The translations under genes were made by a program, and so were the position numbers. A stretch of 46,993 nt of DNA. Origin: Vibrio amylolyticus. Its GTDB lineage: Bacteria; Pseudomonadota; Gammaproteobacteria; Enterobacterales; Vibrionaceae. Within the stretch, counting starts at the first letter, position 1. The number at the start of each line of letters is the position of its first letter. Shown piece after piece: positions 8,036-17,104 of the stretch. The notes below the pieces were generated by a model. It had not been told where the DNA came from and did not search any database. It was given only the letters and a program-made list of their open reading frames with translations. The DNA is taken from contig NZ_JAJHVV010000019.1 in NCBI RefSeq assembly GCF_023145695.1, positions 1-46,993 on the forward strand, read 5' to 3'.

Positions 8036-9289
8036 TTGGATTATTTCAACTACCAGGAAGATGGCCAGCTATGGGCTGAAGATACAGCGCTAACTAGCTT
8101 AGTTGAGCAATACGGCTCACCTCTATATGTTTATTCTCGAGCAACGCTTGAGCGCCATTGGAACGCATTTGATAAATCCGTTGGTGAGCATCCTCATCTG
8201 GTCTGTTACGCCGTTAAAGCAAACTCAAACCTCGGTGTGCTCAATGCACTTGCTCGCATTGGCTCAGGCTTTGATATCGTCTCAGGTGGTGAATTAGAGC
8301 GTGTTATTGCTGCGGGTGGCGATCCAAAGAAGGTGGTTTTCTCAGGTGTTGGCAAAACTGAAGCAGAGATGCAGCGTGCATTAGAGCTTGGTATCAAGTG
8401 TTTTAATGTAGAATCTGAGCCTGAATTAAAGCGTTTAAACAAGGTGGCAAAGTCACTTAATGTGATTGCTCCAATTTCTTTACGTATTAATCCCGATGTT
8501 GATGCCAATACGCACCCATACATTTCTACGGGTTTACGTGATAATAAATTCGGTATCGCATTTGATAGAGCCCCTGCAGTTTACAAGTTTGCTCAAACTC
8601 TTGAGAATCTAAACATTCAAGGTATTGATTGCCATATCGGTTCTCAACTGACTGACCTTGCCCCATTTATTGATGCAACGGACCGTCTACTTGCTTTGAT
8701 TGACCAATTGAAAGCGGATGGCATTAACATCGAGCATCTCGATGTTGGTGGTGGCTTGGGCGTTGTTTATCGTGATGAGCAGCCACCTCAACCATCAGAC
8801 TATGCGAAAGCACTGCTTTCTCGTTTATCGAATCACCCTGATATTGAACTTATCTTCGAACCAGGTCGCGCGATTGCTGCCAACGCTGGGATTCTGCTGA
8901 CTAAAGTTGAATTCCTGAAGCATACCGAACATAAAAACTTCGCTATTATCGATGCAGCGATGAATGATCTGATGCGCCCGGCACTGTATCAAGCGTGGCA
9001 AGATATTGTCCCTGTAGTACCAAAAGAGGGTGAAACTCAAGTGTACGATATCGTCGGGCCAATATGTGAAACGGGCGACTGTCTTGGTAAAGATCGTAGT
9101 TTAGTACTCGCAGAAGGCGATTTACTTGCGATTCGCTCAGCAGGTGCATATGGTTTTGTTATGTCATCAAACTACAACACGCGAGCTCGCGTTGCTGAAG
9201 TTATGGTGGATGGAGACAAAACACATTTAGTTCGCAAGCGTGAAGAGCTATCGAGCCTATGGGCTCTTGAAAACATCTTACCGGAGTAA
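8036..9289 (+). CDS. lysA: Diaminopimelate decarboxylase LysA
   Basis: The enzyme is PLP-dependent and converts meso-diaminopimelate to L-lysine, the final step of lysine synthesis. The 417-residue protein has the PLP lysine in CYAVKANSN (Lys61), the glycine-rich phosphate loop DVGGGLG, EPGRAI, and the active-site Cys/Glu motif GPICETGD. The start is TTG, with AAGGA a few bases upstream; the MDYFNYQEDG beginning is shared by Vibrio LysA proteins as I remember them. Its place next to dapF, which makes its substrate, is logical; in E. coli lysA is elsewhere. Confidence 0.97.
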   Translation: MDYFNYQEDGQLWAEDTALTSLVEQYGSPLYVYSRATLERHWNAFDKSVGEHPHLVCYAVKANSNLGVLNALARIGSGFDIVSGGELERVIAAGGDPKKVVFSGVGKTEAEMQRALELGIKCFNVESEPELKRLNKVAKSLNVIAPISLRINPDVDANTHPYISTGLRDNKFGIAFDRAPAVYKFAQTLENLNIQGIDCHIGSQLTDLAPFIDATDRLLALIDQLKADGINIEHLDVGGGLGVVYRDEQPPQPSDYAKALLSRLSNHPDIELIFEPGRAIAANAGILLTKVEFLKHTEHKNFAIIDAAMNDLMRPALYQAWQDIVPVVPKEGETQVYDIVGPICETGDCLGKDRSLVLAEGDLLAIRSAGAYGFVMSSNYNTRARVAEVMVDGDKTHLVRKREELSSLWALENILPE

Positions 9290-9299
9290 CGGCAGCACT

Positions 9300-10130
9300 A
9301 TGCATTTCCACTTTTCTAAAATGCACGGATTGGGTAATGACTTTATGGTCGTTGATTGCATTACCCAAAACATCTTTTTCTCACCGGACTTGATTCGTCG
9401 TCTATCGAATCGCCATACGGGCGTCGGTTTTGACCAGCTGTTGGTGGTCGAGGCACCCTATGATCCTGAAACGGATTTCCACTACCGTATCTTTAACGCG
9501 GATGGCAGTGAAGTAGAACAATGCGGTAATGGGGCACGCTGTTTTGCACGTTTCGTCAGAATGAAAGGATTGACCAACAAATTTACCGTTAGTGTCAGTA
9601 CTAAAAAAGGCAAAATGGTACTTAACCTTGAAGAGGATGATCAAGTCACCGTCAACATGGGTGAACCAGTCTTTGAACCTGGGCAGATCCCCTTTAAAGC
9701 GAAGCAGACAGAGAAAACCTACATCTTACGCACAGAAGAGCACACACTCTTCTGTGGTGCGGTGAGTATGGGGAACCCTCATGTCGTGACTGTGGTGGAT
9801 GATGTTGATACGACTGACGTGGAAACGTTAGGTCCTTTACTAGAGTCCCATGAGCGCTTTCCTGAGCGTGTTAATGCTGGCTTTATGCAAGTGGTTAATC
9901 GTGATGAAGTTCGTTTACGTGTTTACGAGCGTGGTGCGGGTGAAACGAATGCATGTGGAAGTGGGGCGTGTGGAGCGGTTGCCGTTGGCATCACTCAAGG
10001 TCTGCTCGATAGTTTTGTCACTGTTCACCTACCTGGTGGTGCATTACAAATAGAGTGGCAGGGACCAGGGCATCCTCTTTATATGACAGGCCCAGCAACG
10101 CATGTCTTTGATGGCCAACTCTCTTGTTAA
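9300..10130 (+). CDS. dapF: Diaminopimelate epimerase DapF
   Basis: DapF interconverts LL- and meso-diaminopimelate without a cofactor, supplying both peptidoglycan and lysine. The 276-residue protein begins MHFHFSKMHGLGNDF, the conserved family start, so ATG at 9300 is preferred over in-frame upstream codons that run into lysA. The two catalytic cysteines are Cys75 (EQCGNGARC) and Cys219 (ETNACGSGACG). It begins 10 bases after lysA, so the two genes are surely cotranscribed. Confidence 0.97.
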   Translation: MHFHFSKMHGLGNDFMVVDCITQNIFFSPDLIRRLSNRHTGVGFDQLLVVEAPYDPETDFHYRIFNADGSEVEQCGNGARCFARFVRMKGLTNKFTVSVSTKKGKMVLNLEEDDQVTVNMGEPVFEPGQIPFKAKQTEKTYILRTEEHTLFCGAVSMGNPHVVTVVDDVDTTDVETLGPLLESHERFPERVNAGFMQVVNRDEVRLRVYERGAGETNACGSGACGAVAVGITQGLLDSFVTVHLPGGALQIEWQGPGHPLYMTGPATHVFDGQLSC

Positions 10131-10133
10131 TAA

Positions 10134-10151
10134 GAGGGTTTAAATACCCTC
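10134..10151 (+). terminator. Small hairpin between dapF and the DUF484 gene
   Basis: GAGGGT (10134-10139) pairs with ACCCTC (10146-10151) around a six-base AT loop, right after the dapF stop. The following T tract is imperfect, so it may attenuate or stabilise the 3' end rather than stop transcription. Confidence 0.3.
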
Positions 10152-10184
10152 ATTAACACCGTTATTTTTAATTAAGGAATAATT

Positions 10185-10892
10185 TTGTCACATATTGAAG
10201 CGGACGCCTTAACCGCTGAAGTGGTTGCCGAGTATTTACAAGACAACCCAGATTTTTTTCTACAACGTCGTAATCTCGTCGATCGCCTCTCTTTGCCACA
10301 TCAAGAGCAAGGCGCAGTATCACTTGTCCATGTTCAGCTAAATCGACAGCGAAACCGCATTGAAGAACTTGAAGAAGAGATCACGACATTAATGTCACTT
10401 GCTGCGAAGAATGATCGTACCTTCCATGAGTTTATGGACCTGCAAGAACAAGTATTGAAATGCGCCGACCTCGATAGCGTGTTTGCTGCGATTGAACAGA
10501 AAGCTAAATCTCTCTCTTTACTCGCTTATATACGTTTGATTGATTCGCCGACCGCCACTTATGGAATTAGTCAGGAATCAATTCAACGATTTTCTGTGAA
10601 TCATTTGAATGGTAAAGAGGCTTACTTAGGACGCTTGCGCAAAGCCGATAGAGCGGAATTATTAGGTGATGATACACGAGCGCCTGAGCTAGGCTCCTAT
10701 GTTGTGCTGCCTTTAGTTCAAGATAAGACAGTGGGTGTGCTGGCGTTTTCTAGCGAGGATGGTGGTCATTTCCAGCCTCATATGGATACTCTATTTTTGC
10801 GTCATTTAGCGTTAGTGGTTTCTCACTTAATGCTCTCTCTTCCATGGCAAGCCGTCGATAATGAACGAGTCTACAGCAACACTTCCAAATAG
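10185..10892 (+). CDS. DUF484 protein (YigA family)
   Basis: The 235-residue protein has a conserved N terminus (VAEYLQDNPDFFLQR) typical of DUF484, a predicted coiled coil (about 45-70, RNRIEELEEEI) and a C-terminal GAF-like domain (about 85-220, with VVLPLVQDKTVGVLAFSSED). No enzymatic residues are evident and the function is unknown. The start is TTG at 10185 with AAGGA upstream. It overlaps xerC by 32 bases; this dapF-DUF484-xerC order is kept in E. coli (yigA), hinting at a role linked to XerC or to the operon's division theme. Confidence 0.88.
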   Translation: MSHIEADALTAEVVAEYLQDNPDFFLQRRNLVDRLSLPHQEQGAVSLVHVQLNRQRNRIEELEEEITTLMSLAAKNDRTFHEFMDLQEQVLKCADLDSVFAAIEQKAKSLSLLAYIRLIDSPTATYGISQESIQRFSVNHLNGKEAYLGRLRKADRAELLGDDTRAPELGSYVVLPLVQDKTVGVLAFSSEDGGHFQPHMDTLFLRHLALVVSHLMLSLPWQAVDNERVYSNTSK

Positions 10893-11793
10893 CTTACAAA
10901 AGCCCTTAGACCGTTTCTATGAATTCCTTAGAAGCGAAAAAGGGCTGAGCCTACACACTCAGCGCAACTATAAACAGCAGCTCGAAGCGATGGCAGAGCA
11001 CTTAGTCTCTATGGGGCTAGATGACTGGCAAAAAATCGATGCAGGCTGGGTAAGACAACTTGCGAGTAAAGGTATGCGTGATGGTATGAAAGCCAGCAGC
11101 ATTGCCACTCGACTCTCTTCTTTAAGAAGCTTTTTTGATTTCCTTATCCTAAGAGGGGAGCTGAGTGCAAACCCTGCTAAAGGTGTTTCTGCGCCGCGTA
11201 AGCAAAGGCCTTTGCCAAAGAACCTTGATGTCGATGAAGTCGGCCAGCTGTTGGAAGTGGATAGTGATGATGACCCGCTTTCAGTCCGAGATCGCGCGAT
11301 GATGGAGCTGATGTATGGTGCGGGACTTCGTTTAGCTGAACTTGTGGATATTAATCTAAAAGATATTCGTGCTGGTGCAGGTGAAATTCGCGTTGTTGGT
11401 AAAGGGGACAAAGAAAGAAAAGTCCCTTTTTCTGGTGAAGCGAAAGAGTGGGTAGGAAAGTGGCTTAAATACCGCTCAGATCTTGCGAATAGTGGCGAGA
11501 AAGCGTTGTTCGTATCAAAACAAGGCGTTCGAATCTCACATAGAAACGTACAGAAACGGATGGCTGAATGGGGACTAAAACAGGGGGTTGCTAGCCATAT
11601 TAGCCCGCATAAATTGCGTCACTCATTTGCTACTCACATGCTGGAATCGAGCAATAACCTGAGAGCGGTTCAGGAGCTTCTTGGGCATGAAAATATCTCG
11701 ACCACGCAGATCTATACCCATTTAGACTTTCAGCATCTTGCTCAGGCTTATGATCAAGCTCATCCAAGAGCAAAGAAAAAAGAGGATAAATAG
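10861..11793 (+). CDS. xerC: Tyrosine recombinase XerC
   Basis: XerC acts with XerD at the dif site to resolve chromosome dimers at division. The 310-residue protein has an N-terminal SAM-like core-binding domain (about 15-105) and a catalytic domain with the full residue set: Arg157 (GAGLRLAEL), Lys181 (VVGKGDK), His250 and Arg253 (SPHKLRHSFATH), His276 (LLGHENIS) and the nucleophile Tyr285 (IYTHLD). Genomic position in the dapF-yigA-xerC-yigB block identifies it as chromosomal XerC rather than an integron or phage integrase. Confidence 0.97.
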   Translation: MNESTATLPNSLQKPLDRFYEFLRSEKGLSLHTQRNYKQQLEAMAEHLVSMGLDDWQKIDAGWVRQLASKGMRDGMKASSIATRLSSLRSFFDFLILRGELSANPAKGVSAPRKQRPLPKNLDVDEVGQLLEVDSDDDPLSVRDRAMMELMYGAGLRLAELVDINLKDIRAGAGEIRVVGKGDKERKVPFSGEAKEWVGKWLKYRSDLANSGEKALFVSKQGVRISHRNVQKRMAEWGLKQGVASHISPHKLRHSFATHMLESSNNLRAVQELLGHENISTTQIYTHLDFQHLAQAYDQAHPRAKKKEDK

Positions 11794-12507
11794 ATGCGTT
11801 TCTATCGTGGTATCTCTCCTATTAAGGCCATGACCTTTGATCTTGATGATACGCTGTATGATAACAGACCGGTTATACAACGAGTCGAGCAAAAGATAAC
11901 GCAATGGCTCCATCGTCATCACCCTGTAAGTGCCACACGCAACTATGGCTGGTGGCAACAGGTTAAAAGAGACGCTGCTATCGCAGATCCCATGTTGAAG
12001 CACGATGTGACACGTTGGCGCTTTGAGCAGATCCTTCAAGGCTTTTTACAACTCGGTTATAGTGAAGAGCAAGCAAGTCGGACTGCGCAGCAAACGATAG
12101 AAGAAGTTTTAGTGCTTCGTAGCCAATTTGATGTCCCTGAAGAGTCGCATCGAGTATTAAGCTTATTGAGTGAACGTTACCCATTGGTGGCGATTACCAA
12201 CGGTAATGTGGATGTGGGCAAGATAGGATTAGAGCAGTACTTTTCCTTAGTCTTAAAGGCTGGGCCTGATGGGCGAGCAAAGCCTGATGCCGACCTTTAT
12301 ATCAAGGCGGCTAGCTTCCTTGAATTAGCACCTCAAAGCATTCTGCATGTTGGCGATCATTTAGTGACCGATGTGGCAGGAGCAAAACGTAGTGGGTTTC
12401 AAGCGTGTTGGTATAACAATCAAGACACGGACTTGATTCGACACTCGCGAAGTAAAACGCTGCCGGATATAGAAATTGACCGGCTGGACTCGCTACTGTT
12501 ACTTTAA
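11794..12507 (+). CDS. yigB: HAD-family phosphatase YigB
   Basis: The 237-residue protein is a haloacid-dehalogenase phosphatase. Motif I is FDLDDTLYDN, motif II lies in VAITNGN, motif III includes the Lys of GRAKPDADLY, and motif IV is HVGDHLVTDVAGA. YigB of E. coli dephosphorylates a pyrimidine intermediate of riboflavin synthesis as well as FMN, and that role is inferred here. The start codon follows the xerC stop with no gap, so it is the last gene of the run beginning at lptM. Confidence 0.92.
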   Translation: MRFYRGISPIKAMTFDLDDTLYDNRPVIQRVEQKITQWLHRHHPVSATRNYGWWQQVKRDAAIADPMLKHDVTRWRFEQILQGFLQLGYSEEQASRTAQQTIEEVLVLRSQFDVPEESHRVLSLLSERYPLVAITNGNVDVGKIGLEQYFSLVLKAGPDGRAKPDADLYIKAASFLELAPQSILHVGDHLVTDVAGAKRSGFQACWYNNQDTDLIRHSRSKTLPDIEIDRLDSLLLL

Positions 12508-12527
12508 TTATAGAATGATGTTGATAC

Positions 12528-12551
12528 CGAGCGATTCATCTTAGTCGCTCG
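12528..12551. terminator. Hairpin between convergent yigB and tapT
   Basis: CGAGCGA (12528-12534) pairs with TCGCTCG (12545-12551). It lies in the 52-base gap between two convergent genes, where a terminator is expected, but no clear T run follows on either strand. Confidence 0.35.
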
Positions 12552-12559
12552 AGTTATCG

Positions 12560-13192
12560 TTATTTGCTGGCGCGGTATTGATGACCACATTTATCGGCGT
12601 GAAAAACGTTCATATAGTGATTGAGAAATTCATTGAGTTGCGCCGCCTCTTTTTCCTTGCCAACCTTTTTAAGCAGCTCAGCACCGACCTCAAGCGTGCA
12701 TAAGTGCCCGTCAGCTTGGTTTCTTCTTAGTTGATAATGAGAGCGAGAGTCAGGCGATAGATGGATATGCTGACACCCATCTAGCCACGGGATCTTATTG
12801 GCCATTTTCTTCGCTTCTTGCCATGTGCCATCCAATATAATAAATACAGGAATTGTCTCACTGGACTTATCCAAACCGGCCTTTTTCTGTTGGATATTGG
12901 CGATGGCCTCTTCAGCACTGATGCTCTGCTCACTAGGAAATAGAAGCATAGGAACAACATTAGGCTGCTTGATTAGTTCAATCAGTGATGCAGTTGGGGA
13001 CTTTCGCTGCCATACATGGGATGAACACTGATCCAAAGCTGCGAGTAGCCACTGACCCGTGTTTGTCTCTCTTCTTAATTCATTCTCATGCATTAGTAGT
13101 GCGATATGGATAGGTGACTTAATCTGTGGAATTAAGTCACAAACGCAATGAAGCGTTAAATGGCAGCGAAGACAAGGGGCTGGATGAGTCAT
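12560..13192 (-). CDS. tapT: DTW-domain tRNA aminocarboxypropyltransferase (TapT/YfiP type)
   Basis: The 210-residue protein has an N-terminal cysteine cluster (Cys7, Cys10, Cys16, Cys18), probably metal binding, and the DTW core: LDGTWQEAKKM, with the family's D-x-T-W residues, followed by IHLSPDSRSHYQLR and HLCTLE. E. coli TapT (YfiP) adds the acp3 group from SAM to U47 of tRNAs; the same reaction is inferred. The gene follows an upstream lipoprotein gene by nine bases on the minus strand, so they likely share a transcript. Two related DTW families exist, so the exact tRNA position is less sure than the family. Confidence 0.85.
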   Translation of the reverse strand: MTHPAPCLRCHLTLHCVCDLIPQIKSPIHIALLMHENELRRETNTGQWLLAALDQCSSHVWQRKSPTASLIELIKQPNVVPMLLFPSEQSISAEEAIANIQQKKAGLDKSSETIPVFIILDGTWQEAKKMANKIPWLDGCQHIHLSPDSRSHYQLRRNQADGHLCTLEVGAELLKKVGKEKEAAQLNEFLNHYMNVFHADKCGHQYRASK

Positions 13193-13201
13193 AGAAGGCG
13201 A

Positions 13202-14242
13202 TTACTCAGCAGGCGAGATTGAATAAAGAGTAAGTCCACCATTAGCGATTGGATACACAACATCGCCAATCTTTTCATGAGTAGCATTGAGCTGCTGAGT
13301 ATCTTGCGTATTATCACGGGTAAAGATTCTTTCCGAACGTAAAACCTGTCTTTGATGGTGCGTCATAACAACTTGTACTTGATCAGGGTTTAGCTGTTGC
13401 CAGAAACCGGCTTCAACGATTGCAGGTTCCCCATTGTTGTAGTCATATCGGGTTGTGGCCGTATGATCTGAAAAAAGCGCCATCTCGACACTGAAGTTAG
13501 TACTTTGAGTGGAGGTTGCGTGATAAACCCCACTCCAGCCTTGAGTCGCATCTTTATTTGAAAGGGTTGCACACCCTTGATAATGCTGTTCCCCAATGGT
13601 CAGGTTAGCTTTCCAACCGTAAAGGCTATCGCTCATGGTGTCATTGCAGAGTGACTCTTCAAGCAATAGGTGACCGTTGTCGAGGTGATATTCTCGTTGC
13701 TTTACTGAGATGGTGCTGCTTTCAATCTTCATAGATTGAGCATCGAAACCCATTCGTTGAAAAATAAATGCGTTATTTTTAAAACTGCCAGACCAGTTTG
13801 GTTCCAAGCCAAAAACGCGGGTTGGTTTAATTGGTTGATCGCATCGGTTAGGGTTTTCTGCGGTTAGAAAATTAATTTGGTCGACGACAAAGCGAGCATC
13901 AAAATCCGAATCAAACCCATACTGATTTGGGGTAACAAGGTGACCAATAACTTCACCGTACAGTGGTTGATAGGGTGAACGCACCAATTGACTTGCTTGT
14001 GGGTTTTGCGTTTGATCTAATGCTAACCACAGTTGTTTGTTACTCCCACATGGCTTGATACTGCTGACTTCATGTCCGAGTACGACCTCACCACGCAGTA
14101 CAAACGTTTGTGGTTGAATCGTTTCTGGCTTTTCCAGTGTTGCTTTAATTGGTTCTACCGGTTCAGGTGTAATTGAGTTGGTGGAGCACGCTTGTAAGGC
14201 CGCAAGAGATAAGAGTAGAGCGGAAAGTTTGAATGCATTCAT
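13202..14242 (-). CDS. Outer-membrane-type lipoprotein, COG3650/NlpE-like
   Basis: The 346-residue precursor has a signal peptide and lipobox LQAC (Cys19), then a Pro/Glu-rich linker. The first half (about 45-150) resembles the OB-like domain of COG3650 lipoproteins; the middle contains CNDTMSDSLYGWKANLTIG and the following GCA, also COG3650-like; the C-terminal third (SGVYHATSTQ onward) looks like an NlpE-type barrel repeat. No function is known to me. Residue 20 after Cys is Ser, not Asp, consistent with export to the outer membrane. It is upstream of tapT. Confidence 0.7.
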   Translation of the reverse strand: MNAFKLSALLLSLAALQACSTNSITPEPVEPIKATLEKPETIQPQTFVLRGEVVLGHEVSSIKPCGSNKQLWLALDQTQNPQASQLVRSPYQPLYGEVIGHLVTPNQYGFDSDFDARFVVDQINFLTAENPNRCDQPIKPTRVFGLEPNWSGSFKNNAFIFQRMGFDAQSMKIESSTISVKQREYHLDNGHLLLEESLCNDTMSDSLYGWKANLTIGEQHYQGCATLSNKDATQGWSGVYHATSTQSTNFSVEMALFSDHTATTRYDYNNGEPAIVEAGFWQQLNPDQVQVVMTHHQRQVLRSERIFTRDNTQDTQQLNATHEKIGDVVYPIANGGLTLYSISPAE

Positions 14243-14312
14243 GCGATTGTCACCTGTTAGGAAGTCAGTGCTGCATTATGGCATATCGAAGATTAAAAAT
14301 AGAGGTAGGATG

Positions 14313-14337
14313 TTAGGGCAGTGAGTGACCGCCCTAA
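14313..14337. repeat. Small inverted repeat upstream of the lipoprotein gene
   Basis: TTAGGGC (14313-14319) pairs with GCCCTAA (14331-14337) across an 11-base loop. It lies between two minus-strand genes, after the yigL side start region and before the lipoprotein promoter side. It could be an operator or a weak hairpin; I cannot tell. Confidence 0.3.
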
Positions 14338-14434
14338 TGTACATTTATTGACGAAAAATTGATGCAGCTAAGTCCTAATAGCGATAAATATCTGTTTAGA
14401 GTTAAGGCTTAGCAAGGTACTTTAAATATGCACC

Positions 14435-15262
14435 TTAAATTAGGTGTTCTTTCAAATAGTGCGCAACGGCATCATCGGCGTTACTGCCAATAACTGGATT
14501 GTCAGGTAGCGCTTTCATCACCTTATGGTGAGAGGTTCCCATGACAAGACCAAGCCCTGCCATTGAAAGCATCTCAACATCATTCATGCCGTCCCCAAAC
14601 GCGATACAGTTATCAAGCTGAAGATCAATGGATTGAGCGACAACGTTGAGCGCTTCTCCTTTCGAAACTTCAGCGGCCATCACCTCTAAGCACCAAGGTG
14701 TAGAGAAGGCGATATTTGTTTCTTCGCCAAACAGTTCATTCAGCTTGTCTTCAAATTGCACTAAGTAGTCATGATCATGTTCAGGGTGGGTGAAGAAGAT
14801 CTTTGCAATACCATCAACAGGCGCATTATCCACATCAAATACTGTGTAGGTAAAGCCAGACTCATCGTGGAAATTCTTTAGAACTTTGTCTTCTTTATTC
14901 AGTAGCCACTCATCATTTTGGTAGAGGTGGATCATAATGTCAGGGTCTTGCTTAATAACATCAATCACTGGCTGAACCAGATGTTCAGGGACATTTTTAC
15001 TGTACATCAGTTTGTCATTTTGGTCGTGCACACGAGCGCCATTGGAAGTGACCATATAAGCTGGAATACCAACCTGTTCGCGAATACCTGCAACATCAAC
15101 ATGGTGTCGGCCCGTAGCAAAGACAAACGTCAGTCCTTTTTCGTGCAACTGTTTTAAAGTTTGCTTAGTGAAGTCACTGAGTTTGTGGTTAGGGGCGAGC
15201 AAAGTGCCATCGAGATCGGAAGCAACAATTTGAAACTGTGAATATTGGTTAGCGGTAGTCAT
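14435..15262 (-). CDS. yigL: Cof-type HAD phosphatase YigL
   Basis: The 275-residue protein has HAD motif I SDLDGTLL, motif II VTSNGARV, and motif IV FGDGMNDVEML, with the C2 cap between, as in Cof/YigL phosphatases. E. coli YigL dephosphorylates pyridoxal phosphate and sugar phosphates and forms a processed transcript with pldB stabilised by the sRNA SgrS. Here too pldB lies immediately upstream on the same strand (129-base gap), although a possible terminator lies between them. GAGG sits five bases before the ATG. Confidence 0.9.
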   Translation of the reverse strand: MTTANQYSQFQIVASDLDGTLLAPNHKLSDFTKQTLKQLHEKGLTFVFATGRHHVDVAGIREQVGIPAYMVTSNGARVHDQNDKLMYSKNVPEHLVQPVIDVIKQDPDIMIHLYQNDEWLLNKEDKVLKNFHDESGFTYTVFDVDNAPVDGIAKIFFTHPEHDHDYLVQFEDKLNELFGEETNIAFSTPWCLEVMAAEVSKGEALNVVAQSIDLQLDNCIAFGDGMNDVEMLSMAGLGLVMGTSHHKVMKALPDNPVIGSNADDAVAHYLKEHLI

Positions 15263-15330
15263 AGTACCCTCATAATGCGGTAAGTGGGTCGTTCACGTTT
15301 TTATAGGCTTAGTTTACGTCAAAAATAAGG

Positions 15331-15378
15331 AAAAAAAGAGGGTAACTTGATTCTTCTGTTTTTCCTCATTTAACCCTC
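15331..15378 (-). terminator. Possible terminator after pldB
   Basis: On the minus strand, GAGGGTTAA (15370-15378) pairs with TTACCCTC (15338-15345) with one bulge and a long loop, followed by seven T. It would reduce read-through from pldB into yigL. Confidence 0.45.
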
Positions 15379-15391
15379 ATTAGTTGATAAG

Positions 15392-16378
15392 TTAGTGCTG
15401 AGAGAAGAACTCAAGCGTCGCGTCTAGGGCTGAATTTCGATGGCAATCTTGCTCAAACAGCAGCTCATGCTTAGAACCATAAACAATTTTGAGTGCGCAC
15501 TGTTTATTGCTTCGAGCGAGTTTTTTAATAAATCGGATCTGGGCGTTATTATCGACAATGCTTTCTTCACCCGCTTGCAAGAGCAATAAAGGCAGCTTTA
15601 TCTGTCTGGTTTGCTGAATACATTGCTTTGCAGCCATTAAGCCTTGACCAACCCAATGGTGGCTAGGCCCCCCGAGTTTGAGTTCTGGTTTGTCTTCATA
15701 GAGATCACGGAACCAGTGATAACGAGACTTACTTTGAGTCAATGGATTAACGTCAAAAGGCTTAGGATAATACCCTTGCTGTCCTGGAGCATAGCGAGGT
15801 TGAGCAGACGCCATGCTCATGACTTGAGCGAAAGGTATCGCAATTGGGCGAAGCAAGGTAGACATATTGACGCCAAACATAGGAGCGCTTAATGCAATGG
15901 CATCAAATGGGTGGTCTGATTGCGTTTGTATATAGCGAGTGGCGATAGCGCCTCCCATGGAGTGAGCAAGAAGAAATCGTTTCTCATAATTATCGAGTGA
16001 GAAAGAATCTACGATTAACGCCATATCGTCGATGTAGTCATCAAACTGTTCAACATAGCCCATCTCTTTGTTCTCAATCAGCCGATCTGACATTCCTTGA
16101 CCTCGATGGTCAAAAGAGTAGATGTCATAGCCTTGATAGAAGAGATCATGGAAAAGTTCTTGATACTTCCAAGCGGATTCGATTCGTCCATTAACAACCA
16201 CGATCGCTTTGGTATGCTTGGGATCGGTTATCTTGCACCAATAGAGCTGTCGTTTATCTTTAGCGGTGAGGTAACCCTCTTCCCTAAATTGCCAAAGTTG
16301 AGAGATATTGGTATTGATCGCTTGCTCAAAGGAGGACTCTTGAGTATAAGATGAGTTATTCGAGCTCGATTGATTCAT
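15392..16378 (-). CDS. pldB: Lysophospholipase L2-type alpha/beta hydrolase PldB
   Basis: The 328-residue protein is a monoglyceride-lipase-like alpha/beta hydrolase. The nucleophile elbow is AHSMGG (Ser about 144), preceded by DHRGQGMSDR; a late Asp near EESIVDN and the His of GSKHELL complete the likely triad. E. coli PldB hydrolyses lysophospholipids at the inner membrane. No signal peptide is visible. Gene order pldB-yigL with rhtB beside it matches E. coli, which supports orthology. Confidence 0.88.
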   Translation of the reverse strand: MNQSSSNNSSYTQESSFEQAINTNISQLWQFREEGYLTAKDKRQLYWCKITDPKHTKAIVVVNGRIESAWKYQELFHDLFYQGYDIYSFDHRGQGMSDRLIENKEMGYVEQFDDYIDDMALIVDSFSLDNYEKRFLLAHSMGGAIATRYIQTQSDHPFDAIALSAPMFGVNMSTLLRPIAIPFAQVMSMASAQPRYAPGQQGYYPKPFDVNPLTQSKSRYHWFRDLYEDKPELKLGGPSHHWVGQGLMAAKQCIQQTRQIKLPLLLLQAGEESIVDNNAQIRFIKKLARSNKQCALKIVYGSKHELLFEQDCHRNSALDATLEFFSQH

Positions 16379-16456
16379 AGCATCCCTAGTCAGTATTCAC
16401 GTATTGCAGTGATGTAAATTATGTGGGGCTAACTTCATTTAGTCGAGGAAAATTCT

Positions 16457-17074
16457 ATGGATATGCATATTTGGCTAGCGTATGTCGTTACGGCAATCGT
16501 ATTTAGTTTGGCACCAGGGTCTGGTACGGTTAATTCAATCAGTAACGGTTTGAATTACGGAACAAAAAAATCATTAGCAGCGATTGCTGGCCTACAACTT
16601 GGTTTGGCTTTTCATATCATTTTAGTTGGAGCTGGCATCGGAGCGCTTGTCGCCCAGTCAGCACTCGCATTTACCATTATTAAGTGGGTAGGTGTGGTTT
16701 ATCTTATCTGGCTTGGTATTCAAAAATGGCGCGACCAATCGAGTTTAGAAGCTCGAGCTGATAATGCTGAACTGTCTAACCTCGTGTTAATGCGTAATGC
16801 CGTTTTAATTAACCTAACAAACCCTAAGTCTATCGTCTTCTTAGTGGCTCTATTTCCTCAGTTCATTGATCCAACTAAAGACCAATTTACTCAGTTATTG
16901 GTCTTAGGTGTTACCACCGTCATTATTGATAGTATTGTGATGCTGGGTTATACCTCTGTGGCCGCTAAAATGGGGCGTTTTATCCGTTCTGAAAGTGTGA
17001 TGGGTAAGGTAAATCGTGTGTTTGGGTCGATGTTTATGGGATGTGGCGCGCTGTTAGCAACGTCTAAATTATGA
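16457..17074 (+). CDS. rhtB: RhtB-family amino-acid efflux protein
   Basis: The 205-residue membrane protein has five to six hydrophobic segments and the LysE/RhtB signature near the N terminus (APGSGTVNSISNGLNYG). E. coli RhtB exports homoserine and homoserine lactone; its neighbourhood with pldB and yigL is the same here, so it is called rhtB rather than a general LysE family member. GAGGA lies seven bases before the ATG. Substrate is inferred from the orthologue. Confidence 0.87.
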   Translation: MDMHIWLAYVVTAIVFSLAPGSGTVNSISNGLNYGTKKSLAAIAGLQLGLAFHIILVGAGIGALVAQSALAFTIIKWVGVVYLIWLGIQKWRDQSSLEARADNAELSNLVLMRNAVLINLTNPKSIVFLVALFPQFIDPTKDQFTQLLVLGVTTVIIDSIVMLGYTSVAAKMGRFIRSESVMGKVNRVFGSMFMGCGALLATSKL

Positions 17075-17104
17075 TGAAATGCACTATTCGCTCATAGATT
17101 AAGA

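Noticed and set aside
10968..11411. 147-codon Ser-rich minus-strand frame opposite xerC
   Set aside because: Antisense to a gene with all catalytic residues; composition is that of a shadow frame.
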